Source: Larix kaempferi
Taxonomy: Eukaryota > Streptophyta > Pinopsida > Pinales > Pinaceae
DNA length: 64,000 bases
Assembly (NCBI GenBank): GCA_027924585.1
Contig: BSBM01000865.1
Span: forward strand, 5,817,001 to 5,881,000
Reading direction: 5' to 3'
Position numbers and translations under genes: made by a program. The notes under the pieces were generated by a model, which saw only the letters and a program-made list of their open reading frames with translations, did not search any database and was not told where the DNA came from. Below, one piece after another: positions 21,892-33,118 of this stretch. How positions within the stretch are numbered: the first letter of the stretch is position 1; each line of letters starts with the position of its first letter.

Positions 21892-23128
21892 TGTTGAACT
21901 TAGTATTGTCATTGATTCCAAGTAAGACGCATGAAGTCGAGAAGCTAATTGTCAAAGGGAATACGTGTGCAAGTACCACCAAGTCATGGAAATCCATTTT
22001 CTCAAGTTAAAGACATGTACTTGTCGCACAAATACTGTGCAGTAAGTACCTACATTAAAATGAAAAAGTACACGCTGCCAAAAGGATAAAAAATGTGGTT
22101 GTTCAAGTTGAATGTTTTGGTAAACTTGGCCGTAAAGAAAGGAAGAAGGGGTGTCACCAACATAGAGAAGCCCCTACTTGTGGACAAACCAATGGAGTTA
22201 AGGAATAAGTATTTATGCTAGAATGATTATAAATAAACAAAATATTGATTTTTTTTGTGTGGAGAGGATTGAAGTACTTGGGGGTTGAAGTGGAATCAAT
22301 AGATTATTGATCGATAGGATGCAACAGTATAGAAGTGAGTGATATACAAAGTCGCAGTCATAGGAAAAGTAGAAAATTGAGTGCACCAAATAAAAGGAAA
22401 GTAGAAGAACTTGGTCTGACACACAAATTCATAAGAGTACATGGTTAGGTGCTCAATATAGAAGAGTACAAGGAGAAAATACGTAGAACAGAAAACAAAA
22501 AAATCTATGAACTAGTGTGCGCACAAGAAAGGAGCGTTAAGGAGTTTGCGCAAGAATGGAGTGTGCAGATCAGGAAGTGCAGAATAGAGTGTGACAGTGG
22601 AACATAGTTACATTCATATATTTTCAAGGGAGCTAGGAAGGGGAAAGTATATGAGACTGAGGTCTCCTACGGGTTGGTGCCTATAGATATGAGTTGGTGT
22701 TAAGGAGAATTGGTGAACTCATCTATCAAATAGGTTGGTTCCTGACTGTGAAAGTTGGTGTTGGTTGATTATGAGTAGTTTCTCATAAGAGGATTGGTGT
22801 CCTCACATGTTGGTTCATACAAATAGAAATTTGGTGTTTTCACAAGGGATTGATTTCCCTGTCATATTGGTGTATGCAAATTCTGTGAGTAGGTGCTCAC
22901 AACATTATTGGATAGTGGTGTCTCCCAACAATTTATGTAATCAACGATTTTATTTATATAAAGTTTCTTTACAAATACTTTGCGCTTAGTTTTTCTATGT
23001 TATTAATTGCTCTATCATTGGTGAATGATATATAAGGAGAAAAATTGTATAAATTGTTAAGATTGCACTTGATACTAATTCACCCCCCTCTCTTAGTATC
23101 AATTCGGGTTCAAAACTAAATTCCTTCA
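21892..23128 (+). repeat. Element G 3' LTR (right end approximate)
   Basis: Starts TGTTGAACTTAG after a polypurine tract. It holds a typical late-LTR stretch, TTCACCCCCCTCTCTTAGTA, near 23082. I place the end near TTCCTTCA at 23128, but no second copy confirms it. Length and style suggest the SIRE/Maximus group. Confidence 0.55.
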
Positions 23129-23762
23129 ATTAGGGTTTAATTTACTTTATTTTAGGGTCCCACATTGAAATTTAAAGTTGCTTAGGGTGGTAGTATGATT
23201 TTCCACTCCCAGTAAGCGGTAGTTAGTACTTCGATCACTGTAAGTGATTGAGGGAAGAAAATAAACTATAACATGAATGGGACTCCCCATGCCTATGTAA
23301 CACCCCATTAGTAACATCTATGCCTCTAATTTTGGAGTGAATCCAAGGATTTTATTCCACTGTTAAAGTTAAAGTTAAAGTTAAAGTTAAAGTTAAAGTT
23401 ATGGGCTATGATATAATTGGTCTAGTGGGCCAGATCCCATTCAATTTGTCCCTCTAAGCCAACTTGGAGCTTCCTACTAAGATCTATGGTCCTAAAACAT
23501 CTTTGTTTTCCTTTTTTGAACTACAAAAGTCTATTTTGGCATATGAGGTCGAATTCCTTCAATTAGGGATTATTTTACTTGATTTTAGGGTCCAATATTG
23601 CAAGTTAAAGTTGTGGAGTGGATCTGGGATGTTCAAGGATTCCATGCGCCTCTTTTTTAGCTATTATGAGAGAGTAGAATCCTCCTTGGGTATTTTTACG
23701 GATGTGCACCCCATGCATGTTCCTTTACTAAGTTACACGTGACATCAGTCAGTTGTATGTGC
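23129..23762. other. Spacer with hexanucleotide repeat
   Basis: No gene seen. A (GTTAAA)n tract spans about 23362-23400. A block starting TTCCTTCAATTAGGG at about 23121 recurs at about 23547, so part of this spacer is duplicated. Confidence 0.5.
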
Positions 23763-23950
23763 CATTAGAGAAATTTTGAGGTCAAAAAAGGGCCTCAAAA
23801 CAAAGAAAATGTACTATAAAATACAACCAATCACATTCTAGTAGATGACATCATCCCCCTTGGTGAGGTGGCATTGCATGAGCTAAGAAAACTTATTTGT
23901 CAAATTTTTTATGGTGGATGAAAACACATAGTTAACCAAGGTAGTGGTGT

Positions 23951-24155
23951 AAGTACTTTTAAGTCATAAAGTAAAGTACTCATAATGATAGTCTTTTCAT
24001 AAAATAATATTATTGTCATTTTCAAGTAAAGTACTCATAATGAATGTCTTTCCACACTTTCACATAAAATAATATTATTGTCATTTTCAAGTGAAGTACT
24101 CTTAATTCATAAAGATAGTCCTTTCACATTTTTTTATAAAATAATATATTACCAT
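23951..24155. repeat. Tandem repeat inside N
   Basis: Three copies of about 65-75 bp, each with AAGTACTCxTAAT and ATAAAATAATATTATTGTCA words. Confidence 0.7.
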
Positions 24156-24242
24156 TTTTATGTTTTTAATTTTAAATTATATATTCACTCCATTCTATTT
24201 AATAACATAATGTCAAACTAATAAAGAATAATAATAGATTTA

Positions 24243-24272
24243 ATAAATAATAATAATAATAATAATAATAAT
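24243..24272. repeat. (AAT)n microsatellite
   Basis: About ten AAT units in an AT-rich region inside N. Confidence 0.9.
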
Positions 24273-24716
24273 GCAATGTGGATTATAATAATATTATTGA
24301 CATTTTACATGTAAATAAATTCTCAATTAAATTACATTATTAAATTCATGATAAAAGTACTAAATATAAAAAGTCAACATAAAATTTTAAAAAAAGCTCT
24401 TAAAAATGTTTTTTATTATTTAATTTCATTTGCAAGTTCAAGACAAATAAATGTTAAAGGACAATACATTTTTAGGAATTTACAATGAATCTTAGTCACA
24501 TCAATGTAGACTTATTTTATTAATTTTATTTCTAGTGAATTTTGAAAAGTAACTCAACCATGGTTATTTATATTGTGCATAGAAAATAGTGTGGGAGGTG
24601 ACTTGTCATATATACCTACCCCATAAAACCCCCAATTCATAATATTTTAATATATCTCATATTTTTGTAGTACATCTCTTAGGAGGCCCTTTTTTGACCT
24701 CAAAATCTCTCTAATG

Positions 24717-25236
24717 CTTATGTTAGCTGCAGTTAGTTGCTACTAGCATGTAGGGAGATAGGTCCACTTAGGGTAGTCATGGGTTAGTTAACTCATATGA
24801 GAGAGTGTGCATGACTATTCTAGATCTAGTTAAGCCTATCTAGGATCTCATGCATTACACGAGCAATTTGAATTTCCTCCTTAGACCTAATTCAAATTGC
24901 CTTTATATACTTCATTACTCATTCATTGTAATATTATTGCAATACAAAGTCCTTGAGACATTAAAGATCTATTGTTCTTCTTTTAATGTTTTTTATAATT
25001 TAATTGCATGATTGTGTTGCATGTTTGATCTCTTGAACTTATATTACTTTTTCATTTAGTATCTATGAGTCTACATGCTCAAATTCTACAAATAATGCTT
25101 GGAATGGGACTTGAGGTTCCTCCTCAAAGGTTTGGAAGGGGTGGTCCTCTTCCATGGGTGAAGAAATATCCTCCACTTATGGTCCTTGGTTTCCTTCCAT
25201 GGATATGTCTTATGGGTTCTCATGTGGGGATATATA
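24717..25236. other. Spacer, possibly LTR-derived
   Basis: No recognised gene. TGTTAGCTGCAG at about 24724, a TTTATATAC stretch at about 24902 and a CAATACAAAG stretch resemble an LTR, but I see no pair, primer site or end. The short open frames from 25065 match nothing I know and are cut by E. Confidence 0.3.
25232..25236. repeat. Target-site duplication ATATA, left copy
   Basis: Pairs with 36853-36857 around element E. Confidence 0.85.
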
Positions 25237-25389
25237 TGTCACGTTCTCGATCCCCTCAGTGTCCTTTAGAGTGATTGGGAAACAACCTGATAATTTTATT
25301 TTTCAAAACTTATCCGCAACTCTGCCCATTTTACACAGCCGCAATGTCTTTCGTCCGCAATTCCGTAATTCGTGATCCGCAGGTCGAAA

Positions 25390-25960
25390 GTCAAAAGGGA
25401 GGAACGGTCAAATCACAGCATCGGACAAAATACAACTCTGACCTCCGCATTTTGCAGTGTGGGAGTCGAAAAGTCAGAACGCCAAAATACTAAGCATCGA
25501 ACAAAATACGACTCTGAATTCAACATTCTGCAGTGCAGGAGTTGGAAATACGGGACGCCAAATACACCATCTTGACGATTTACACCTCTGACTTCCGCAC
25601 TTCACATCTGCGATGCAGGAGTCGGAAAGTAGGAACACAAAATTCACTATTTCGACGAAGAATATGCCTCCAACTTTTGCAATCTGCATCTGCGATGCGG
25701 GAGTTGGAAAGTCAGAGCACCAAATTCACTATCTCGACGATTTACGCCTCTAACTTCTGCACTACGCATCCATGATGCAGGAGTCCGAAAGTCAGGACTC
25801 CAAACAAATGACGTCAAGAAAACGTGCCCCCAATTTCTGCATTCCGTAGTACGAGAGTCAGGAGGTCGGAATGCAAAAATATCCAGCATTTGAAGAAAAT
25901 GCGCCCCCGATTTCCGCATTCTGCACTGCGGATTCGGAAAGTCGAAAGTTGGCCATACCC
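25390..25960 (-). repeat. About 80-bp hairpin repeats in the E 3' LTR
   Basis: Diverged units of about 80 bp, each centred on GCATCTGCGATGC, whose arms GCATC and GATGC pair, extended by TCC and GGAG. Several units keep the stem while the flanks vary. Present also in the other LTR at 34425-34960. Confidence 0.7.
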
Positions 25961-26364
25961 CTGTGACCACCAACTTCTAAAGCTGATAACTTCTTCATCT
26001 TGAATCCATTTTTAGCAAACTCAGTACCATTGGAAATCTCTCAGCAAGCCCTATGCAACGGTGTGATTCCCTACCACACTTGAGAAATATGAGATGTTCT
26101 TATTTCAACCCAAAAGGTGGCATCAAACTCCATCCAAGCCTCATTGCCCCACTGTCAAGAGCACTGGGATCACCCTATCAAGTTCCCTCCCTTCACCTAA
26201 CCACAGAGGGGGCATGAACATATCAAAGGGTGTCTAATTCATTCCCCAATCTCATATGATGAAGTGAAAACCTTCTAAGGATGTGTGCAATGCATATTAA
26301 ACATACGTAGTGGAATTAAATCTAGTTAATGAATCTACAACATGCAATACTAACAACACATTAA

Positions 26365-27063
26365 TGTTAGGATATTCTCATCATGTTGTCATGTAGTCAT
26401 GCATATCATGCATATCATGCAGTCATTCATATCATGCATATCATGCATATCATGCAGTTTTGCATGCATCCCAGTCATCAGTGAGGTGTCCATGAGCACC
26501 CAGTCCCTAGTTTGCTATCCCTGGGAGATTCTTTCCACTCATTTTTATCCCTCCTAGTCAATGATGTGCCCATCTTTCACCTACCACTTGTGAAAGGCAC
26601 CCTTCTTCATGTACCACTCAGTTACACTTCAGTTAGTTAATAGTCACTTTGTTGGACCCCCAGTGAGACTAGATTTCCTTTTTTTCCTCCAGCCAATTCC
26701 CCATGCGCCCTCCACTGAGCCTCCTTCCCTACATTAGTGACTCCATGTGCCAATTACACCTACCACACTCAATTAGACTCATTTTGACACCTGGTTGACC
26801 GTTACTAGTGCAATGATGACTCCACTGATCTGATGATGAGGACTCCTAGTGGATCCAAGCTATTCCATGTAGCATATTCGAATGACCTCCTTGGTTAATT
26901 CGAATTATTCAGTCATTGTGACTACACATTGTATTATATTCTACTTCTGAGTTCAATAGAGCACTGCTACAATTCTCTTGCATAATTTACACATATTATT
27001 CTTTATGCATCTGTTGTAATTGATTTACTTGTTCAATTAGATTTGTTGTGATTCAATTTCACA
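26365..27063 (+). repeat. Complete LTR of fragment M
   Basis: Starts TGTTAGGATATTC, ends CAATTTCACA, and is followed by TGGTATCAGAGC. It contains a short array of CATGCATAT-type units at about 26398-26465. Confidence 0.85.
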
Positions 27064-27075
27064 TGGTATCAGAGC
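27064..27075 (+). other. Primer-binding site of M, plus strand
   Basis: TGGTATCAGAGC, the initiator tRNA-Met complement. The sequence switches to inverted gag at or within a base or two of its end. Confidence 0.9.
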
Positions 27076-27570
27076 TTTCCCATATTGAAGGTTGAAACAA
27101 AAACTGAATAATCTTTCCCAAGTTTTGAAAGAATGCATAAGATCAATTGTTTATCGTCTTTTTCCACTCCACATTGCTTCAATAGCATAACCAAGCTTTT
27201 AAACTTAGTGAAGAAGTCATTGATGGTCTCAAAAAATTTCAGGATTGAGGGCAATCAACTCATTCTCTAGATGATAAGATCTCATATCATCCTACTTGCC
27301 AAAGAGTGTAGCAAGTTTCTCCCATACCTCTTTCGGAGTAGTCAATCCACTGAGATGGAAAAGAAGATCCTTAGAGATGCCGAGACAAAGGAAACCAAAA
27401 GATTCATCAAGCATATTGAAATATTTTTCCTTCTCTACTATTGATGTAGTTTCGACTTCTAGGCCCATGGTAAATCTGTAGAAACCTTTAGAGTGAAACA
27501 ATATCTCCATATCATCCTTCCACTGAAAATAGTTGAAGGGAGTGAGAATATTTGATGAAGAAGTATCCAT
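27076..27570 (-). pseudogene. Copia gag N-terminal part, inverted (M)
   Basis: Minus-strand gag start, MDTSSSNILTPFNYFQWKDD, running to FVSTFNMGK where it meets the plus-strand primer site. It is colinear with the first about 165 residues of F gag (similar NYFSWKSRMEG, VWEKL/AWDKL, FGKHNE and YSVFVSTF blocks). The frame is broken near 27255-27290. Nothing downstream of this point of gag is present. Confidence 0.85.
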
Positions 27571-27902
27571 CTTTCAAGGGAGCGAGTGCAATAGGAGGAG
27601 AAGAATAACATGCAAATCACAAGAAAATCATAACAATAAGGTCAAACAATCCACCCTTTTCAAGTTTCTTCACACCCGGCATAAGACAATCAAGCAAGCT
27701 TGAATATCCAATGATTCGAATCCAAGAATTATGTGGAAACATTTCGGCTTCTGGAGTGGATTGGAAGAGAATTTTTGGTACTGCAGGACCATGAGCGAAT
27801 GCACATGAGATTTTGCATGCCACTGCTGCAATATTTTTGTGAGCAAATTCACTCAATCTTCATGAATAATCCTTGCATAAAAGAATTCGTGTCCTTGCCA
27901 TG
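27571..27902 (-). other. Leader of inverted gag (M)
   Basis: About 330 bp of untranslated leader between the minus-strand primer site and gag ATG; no motif seen. Confidence 0.6.
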
Positions 27903-27914
27903 GCTTTGATACCA
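27903..27914 (-). other. Primer-binding site of M, minus strand
   Basis: TGGTATCAAAGC on the minus strand, one change from the plus-strand copy at 27064, followed by a 12-bp LTR end (27915-27926). Confidence 0.85.
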
Positions 27915-29385
27915 TGTCAAATTGAAGCACAAACAAACAACAAATGAAAAAAGAAACAAATGAAACCATCCTCATGGGTAGGCTCATACACATATATCCT
28001 ACTGATTAATTCCCTATGATCATTTCGTTCAATTTGATTTGAAATAACAATTAACACAACATAGGAAGTAGCATCATTCATAACCACAGAAAACACTTAT
28101 CTTATAGGATGAAACTGTTCAAGCAACTGGCTATGTGAGAGCAACGTTCCACCCAACCATAGGTCTTTGTCCAACCTATATTCTTTCATCTAAGATACCA
28201 CCATTGAGCTAGGATTTGTATCCACTAAGGAGGAACTAAACAATCTCACTCATAGCCATGGTTTCACACACAAACATGCTAAGACAACACAAGTTGGGTT
28301 TATCAATAATTTAAGGAACAGTGGAGGAGGATTCTAATCAAATGATCTCAACCTCAGATCTACAGGCCACTCAATTATTACTCAAATATCCTTGGCACCC
28401 ACAATACCTAACACACCCAACACAAGGAAGGTCCCCTTCTTTTCTACACAGTCCCTGAGGCACCCCTTCCCTCCAGTGGTCTTCAGGATCAGCATAGAAA
28501 GGTCCAAGCTGCTGATTCCTTGAGACTCTAGCCTTCATTGGGCTTATCAATCAACCCTACCTTCTATCTTATTCGTCTCTATTATTTCCACTTGGTTTTT
28601 CTCAATTTCTATGGCCAAAGCGACTCTATCCCGCAGCTGGGTTCTCGGCTATCAACACAGGGTTTTGTCACAAGTTTCTGAGCATTTCACATGATGAAAA
28701 TTTTCCCTAGGGTTCAATCCAATGGATATCCCCTATTGGATTGAGCTTCCCACATGAATTTCATGGTGGATTCGACACTCCAGATCAGGGTTTTCTCATA
28801 ATCATGATTTTTCTTTTCTCTTCACCGCTCGGCTCTTTGTTCTGCCCCCAAATCCCCTTTCCCATCCCCCATGGAATGCGGATGATGAAATACGAACTCT
28901 TAGGAGCAGGGTGACTTATGGATCAAGGTAAACAGACCCCCCATATGCTTCCATCCAAAAATTTGGGTTTTCCCACACTCCATCGACCGCATGAACAGTT
29001 TCTTCAACCACCTTCTGCAACATAATTAAATTTCAGCAAGGAAGATCAAAGGGGTTCTAAATATGACATTTGGCCGTTTATGGCCCAATCCCACAACCCC
29101 ATCACCTCTCCCTAGTGGATACACATAGCCCCTTCTTATTAGTTTCCTCCATAGCTAGTTTTTTTGGTATTTTATTACAATATTAACATTTACATCATTT
29201 ACAATGTCCCATGGCTTAATAACTAATGGAAACAAAATATCTACTACTTGCATTTTACATAAAGACCAAGCATACACTAGTGGGGCCTTTTCCATGAGTT
29301 TGCGCTAGGAAAACATACATTGCATGTATACAATATTTACATTGAAAACTAAATATGTCCTAAGATTCAAAATGGGGGTATTACA

Positions 29386-29399
29386 TGTCCATCCCCCTT
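29386..29399 (-). promoter_or_regulatory. Element E polypurine tract
   Basis: The minus strand reads TAAGGGGGATGGACA into the TGTAATACC start of the 3' LTR. Confidence 0.75.
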
Positions 29400-29422
29400 A
29401 GAACAACACCATCCTTTGTGTT

Positions 29423-30718
29423 CTAAAAAATGAACAAAAATGGGAATGCCTCTCTCATGGAATCCTCCAGCTCCCATGTAGCCTCATCGGGACTAAGGTG
29501 CTTCCATTGCACCTTCGCCTGTATGATAGCTTGGTTCCAGAGCAATGTGACCTTCTTTCCAAGAATGCGCATGGGATCCACTTGGAACTCTCCCTCGGGT
29601 TCCACCTGTATCACATTCCAATCAATTATGTGATTAGGATCATGTACATATTTCTTAAGCAAAGAAACATGGAGAATATTATGAACTCTCATGTTAGCAG
29701 GTAATGCAATTCTATATGCAACTGGTCCTATCCTATCAAGGACTTCAAATGGCCCACAATATCTTGGTGCCAACTTGGCACAACTCCCAAAATTTAGGGA
29801 ACTTTTCCTTGGTTTCACTCTCAAATAGACATGATCCCCAATCTTAAATTCCTTATGCACTCTTTTCAAATATGCATAACTCTTCTGCATGTCCCGACCT
29901 TCCTTTAAATTATGCCTAATTTTAACAATTTCATGTTCCATTTCCTTGATCATCTCTGGCCCAAGCACTACCCTGTTCACCGGACCATCCCAATTCACTG
30001 GAGTCCTACATTCTTTGCCATAAAATACCTCAAAAGGACTCATCCCCAATGATTCTTGATGTCCATTATTGTATGCAAATTATACCAAGTGTAGGTAGTC
30101 CTCCCACTTGGATGGTTTATCCATCACATTCATTCTCAGCATGTCTTCAAGAACCTGATTCAACCTCTCAGTTTGACCATCTATTTGAGGATGATATGAT
30201 GTATTAAAATTCAGTTGAGTTCCTAGTTCTTGAAATAGTCCCTTCCAAAAATTGGATGTGAACTTTACATCTCGGTCTCAAATTATTGCTTTGGGAAATC
30301 CATGCAATCTGAATGTCTCCTTCATGAAAATATTGGTTATGTCACTTGTCTTGTGAGTGGAATTGAGTGGAATAAAGTGAGCTATCTTTGATAGATTGTC
30401 CACCACTACCATAATTGAATCATTCTTCCTCACTATCATTGGAAAACCTGTTATAAAATCCATAGAAATTACTTCCCACTTCCATTCCAGAATGGGAAAA
30501 GGATGCAATATTCCTGCTGGATGTTTATGTTCTTCCTTGACATGTTGGCATTTTTGACACCTAGAAATGCATTCTCCTATGTCCTTCATCCACTGTCCAA
30601 AGTATTTATTTATTGCTTCTATTATTGTATTTTTATATCCTGGATGTCCAGAGTATGGAATTTGATGTATTTCATCCATCACTAGCTTCTTTAAATCTGC
30701 ACAATATGGAATGTACAA
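29423..30718 (-). pseudogene. Gypsy E integrase with chromodomain
   Basis: C-terminal part of E pol. The zinc-binding region reads GHPGYKNT...CQKCQHVKEEH; the core includes WEVISMDFITGFP and VVVDNLSKIAHFIP; the C-terminal half has GMSPFEVFYGKECRTP and HVYLRVKP. It closes with a chromodomain-like end (KVQWKHLSPDEATWE), which in this class targets integration to modified histones. Stops and missing pieces between 30050 and 30280 break the frame, including loss of a clear start of the second catalytic block. Confidence 0.9.
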
Positions 30719-30793
30719 TCTAGTACCTTGATAAAAGAGAATATCATCTTCACCAAGCTAATCCCCTGCACCCTTTTCATCCATATTTCCCTG

Positions 30794-32197
30794 CTATAAT
30801 TTCTCTTTAATTTGAAGGTAAGTTCCATCACTGGTTTGAGCTTCAAGAACTCTTGCCTTCAAATATGATTTGCACATACTTAATACTGCAACATGAAACT
30901 TTCTGCTAAGAGCATCTGCAACCTTATTCTCTTTCCCTTTTACATGCTTGATTTCAAAATCAAATTCACAGAGAAATTCCATCCACCTAGCTTGCCTAAC
31001 ATTCAAGTTTGGCTAGTCAAATACTCCAAGCTCATGTGGTCTATCCTAAGCTCAAAACTTCTTCCCAAAAAATAATGTCTCTACATCTTGAGAGCATGTA
31101 CTATGGATTCCAGCTCTAAATCATGTGTGGAATAATTATTTTCATGCTCTTTCAATTTCCTTGACTCATAGAAAATCAGAAATGCTTCTTGCATGAGCAC
31201 TCCACCTAGCCCATTGATGCAAGCATCTGTACATACTACAAAATCCTTCCTTGGATCTACAATCTTCAAAACAGGAGCACTGGTAAGTAACTTCTTTAAC
31301 TGTTGAAAGCTTCTCTCACATTCTTCAGACCATACAAATTTAACATTCTTCCCCTGCAATGATGTAATTGGATGGGATATCTTGGATAATCCTTCAATGA
31401 ACCTTCTATAATAACCTGCAATACCCATAAAATATCTAACATTTGTAACATTCTTTGGAGTAGGCCAATCCGTTATGGATTCAATCTTTTATGGATCCAA
31501 ATACTGCACCTTCCTTTGATAGAAATCACACTTGCTCAACTTTGCATACAGTTGGTGTTCTCTAAGAGCTTGCAACACCATTCTTATATGTTCATCATGC
31601 TCTTCTTCATTCCTTTAATAAACAAGAATTTCATCCAAGAATACTATCACAAACTTATCCAAATACTTGTTGAAGACACTATTCATGAGACACATGAATG
31701 TAGCAGGTGCATTGGTAAGACCAAGTGGAAACACTAATGAACTCATAATGACCATATCTTGTCCGGAAAGTTGTCTTGTGAATTTCTTCTTCTTTTATCC
31801 TCACTTGATGATAGCCAAAACATAAGTCAATATTTGAAAACACTCTAGCTTCCTTCATTTGATCAAACAAATCATCAATTCTTGGCAATGGGTACTTATT
31901 CTTGACTATCACTTTATTTAGATACCTGTAATCAATACAAAACCTTAAAGTCCCATCCATTTTCTTGACAAATAACACTGGTGCTCCCCAAGGAGATACA
32001 CTTGGCCTGATATACTTCTTGTCCATTAAATCTTGTAGTTTCATCTTTAACTCTATAAATTCTGGTGTGCTCATTCTATAAGGAGATTTGGAAATTGATG
32101 CTGTCCCTGGAACAAGATCGATCGTGAAATCAATATCTCTCTTTGGTGGCAGCCCAAGCACTTCATCCGGAAACACATCTTTGAATTCTTTCAACAA
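30794..32197 (-). pseudogene. Gypsy E reverse transcriptase and RNase H
   Basis: RT begins [20 protein letters not shown], typical of gypsy RT, with [29 protein letters not shown] and [13 protein letters not shown] frameshift near 31735 moves to a second frame through [12 protein letters not shown]. The catalytic motif reads FLDEILVY at about 31630-31641, so the second aspartate of the usual xDD is glutamate. RNase H keeps [15 protein letters not shown], a stop for tryptophan (KM*RHYFLG) near 31080 and a second frame change near 31015, then [19 protein letters not shown]. Confidence 0.9.
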
Positions 32198-32227
32198 CTG
32201 GAAGTCTTCTATCCTTGGTCCTTGGTC

Positions 32228-33118
32228 CTATGATGAATCTGATATGTGAACCGCATATAATTGGAAACCCTTCTTATAAAAAAATTTCAACCATAAGGAT
32301 GAAATCTGTCTTACTGAGACTCGTTTAGGAATTCCCTTTACCAATCTGGGTCTACCCTCTTCATCAATGCATTCAAGTACCTTTTCATAGAAATTTATCT
32401 TGGCTCTATGCCTTTCAAACCAGTCCATACCAATTAGAGCATCATAAGATCCTAATGGTAGGACATTCAAATTTAGATTTGTGCGGAATCCATTCAAATC
32501 CATGGGGCACTCCATCACTACTTCACTCACTTTTCTCTTGGTCCATGTGGCTAACTGAAATAGCCAAGACTCACTGTGCTTCATTTTTCTAAGAGAAGAA
32601 CCCTCAACCACTTTTGGAGAAACATAAATATGATTAGATCCTAGGTCAATCAAAACAGAAATGGATTGCTTAACAATCGTACCTTCAACTTCCACCACTA
32701 CTGACTGATGGTATGCCTGATGATTATCCAACGCTGCATAGATTCAAGGCGTTTCCCTTTCCATATTCCCCATTGTAGCTGCTACTTCTAAGTTGTGCAA
32801 AATTATGGGATTCTCCCTCCGATGTGGACAATATTTAAGCACGTGGTTTCCTCCATATCCCCAACACTAAAGTGGCCCTCTTGGTGCTTTTTCTGCTACA
32901 ACTATTGGATTGTTCCCACTTCGTGCTTGATGGCCCTGTGGAAAATTTATTGGTTGACATTTGAATGGTGGATTAAATCCAATTTTCATTTGATCAAAAC
33001 CTCCCATTTGGATTCCCTTTCCATGCTGGGTGGACCTATGTTTTTCCTTTACTCTGCTCATAACAATGCACCGCCATCCTAATGGATTCATCAAAACTTG
33101 GTGGATTAACAAACTCAA
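32228..33118 (-). pseudogene. Gypsy E zinc knuckle and protease
   Basis: Same frame as gag. The zinc knuckle reads CWGYGGNHVLKYC, with the second zinc-binding cysteine replaced by tyrosine and the preceding codon a TAG. The protease core has VLIDLGSNHIYVSP, where the active-site DSG/DTG is DLG. It ends in LIGMDWFERHRAKINF, usual for this family. The ligand and active-site changes indicate loss of function. Confidence 0.8.

Larger units (their letters stand above)
23763..24716. mobile_element. Non-autonomous DNA transposon N (MITE/MULE-like)
   Basis: A 954-bp AT-rich unit bounded by inverted repeats at 23763-23796 and 24683-24716. These agree at 33 of 34 positions (CATTAGAGA...GGGCCTC), and weaker complementarity continues inward through ATGTACTA. 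No open frame. The flanking 9-mers share only TATGT in register, so a 9-bp Mutator-type duplication is possible but not shown. Confidence 0.7.
26365..27926. mobile_element. Rearranged Copia fragment M: LTR and PBS joined to inverted gag
   Basis: A 1562-bp insertion in the E LTR. It comprises a complete 699-bp plus-oriented LTR (26365-27063) and its primer-binding site (27064-27075), then a gag in the opposite orientation (27076-27570), the gag leader, a minus-strand primer-binding site (27903-27914) and only the last 12 bp of an LTR. The two LTR ends match (TTCAATTTCACA and TTCAATTTGACA), so both halves are the same family. No target duplication is visible. Confidence 0.85.
25237..29385 (-). 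repeat. Element E 3' LTR, interrupted by M
   Basis: Starts TGTCACG and ends GGGGGTATTACA on the plus strand. Subtracting M (1562 bp) leaves 2587 bp, against 2583 bp for the other LTR. The element M junctions lie where the intact LTR reads straight through near 35400. Confidence 0.92.

Noticed and set aside
23362-23400. Telomere-like repeat
   Set aside because: The unit is GTTAAA, not TTTAGGG, and only about 39 bp long.
24721-25060. Possible solo LTR beginning TGTTAGCTGCAG
   Set aside because: TATA-like and poly(A)-like words are present but no CA end, target duplication, primer site or second copy was found.
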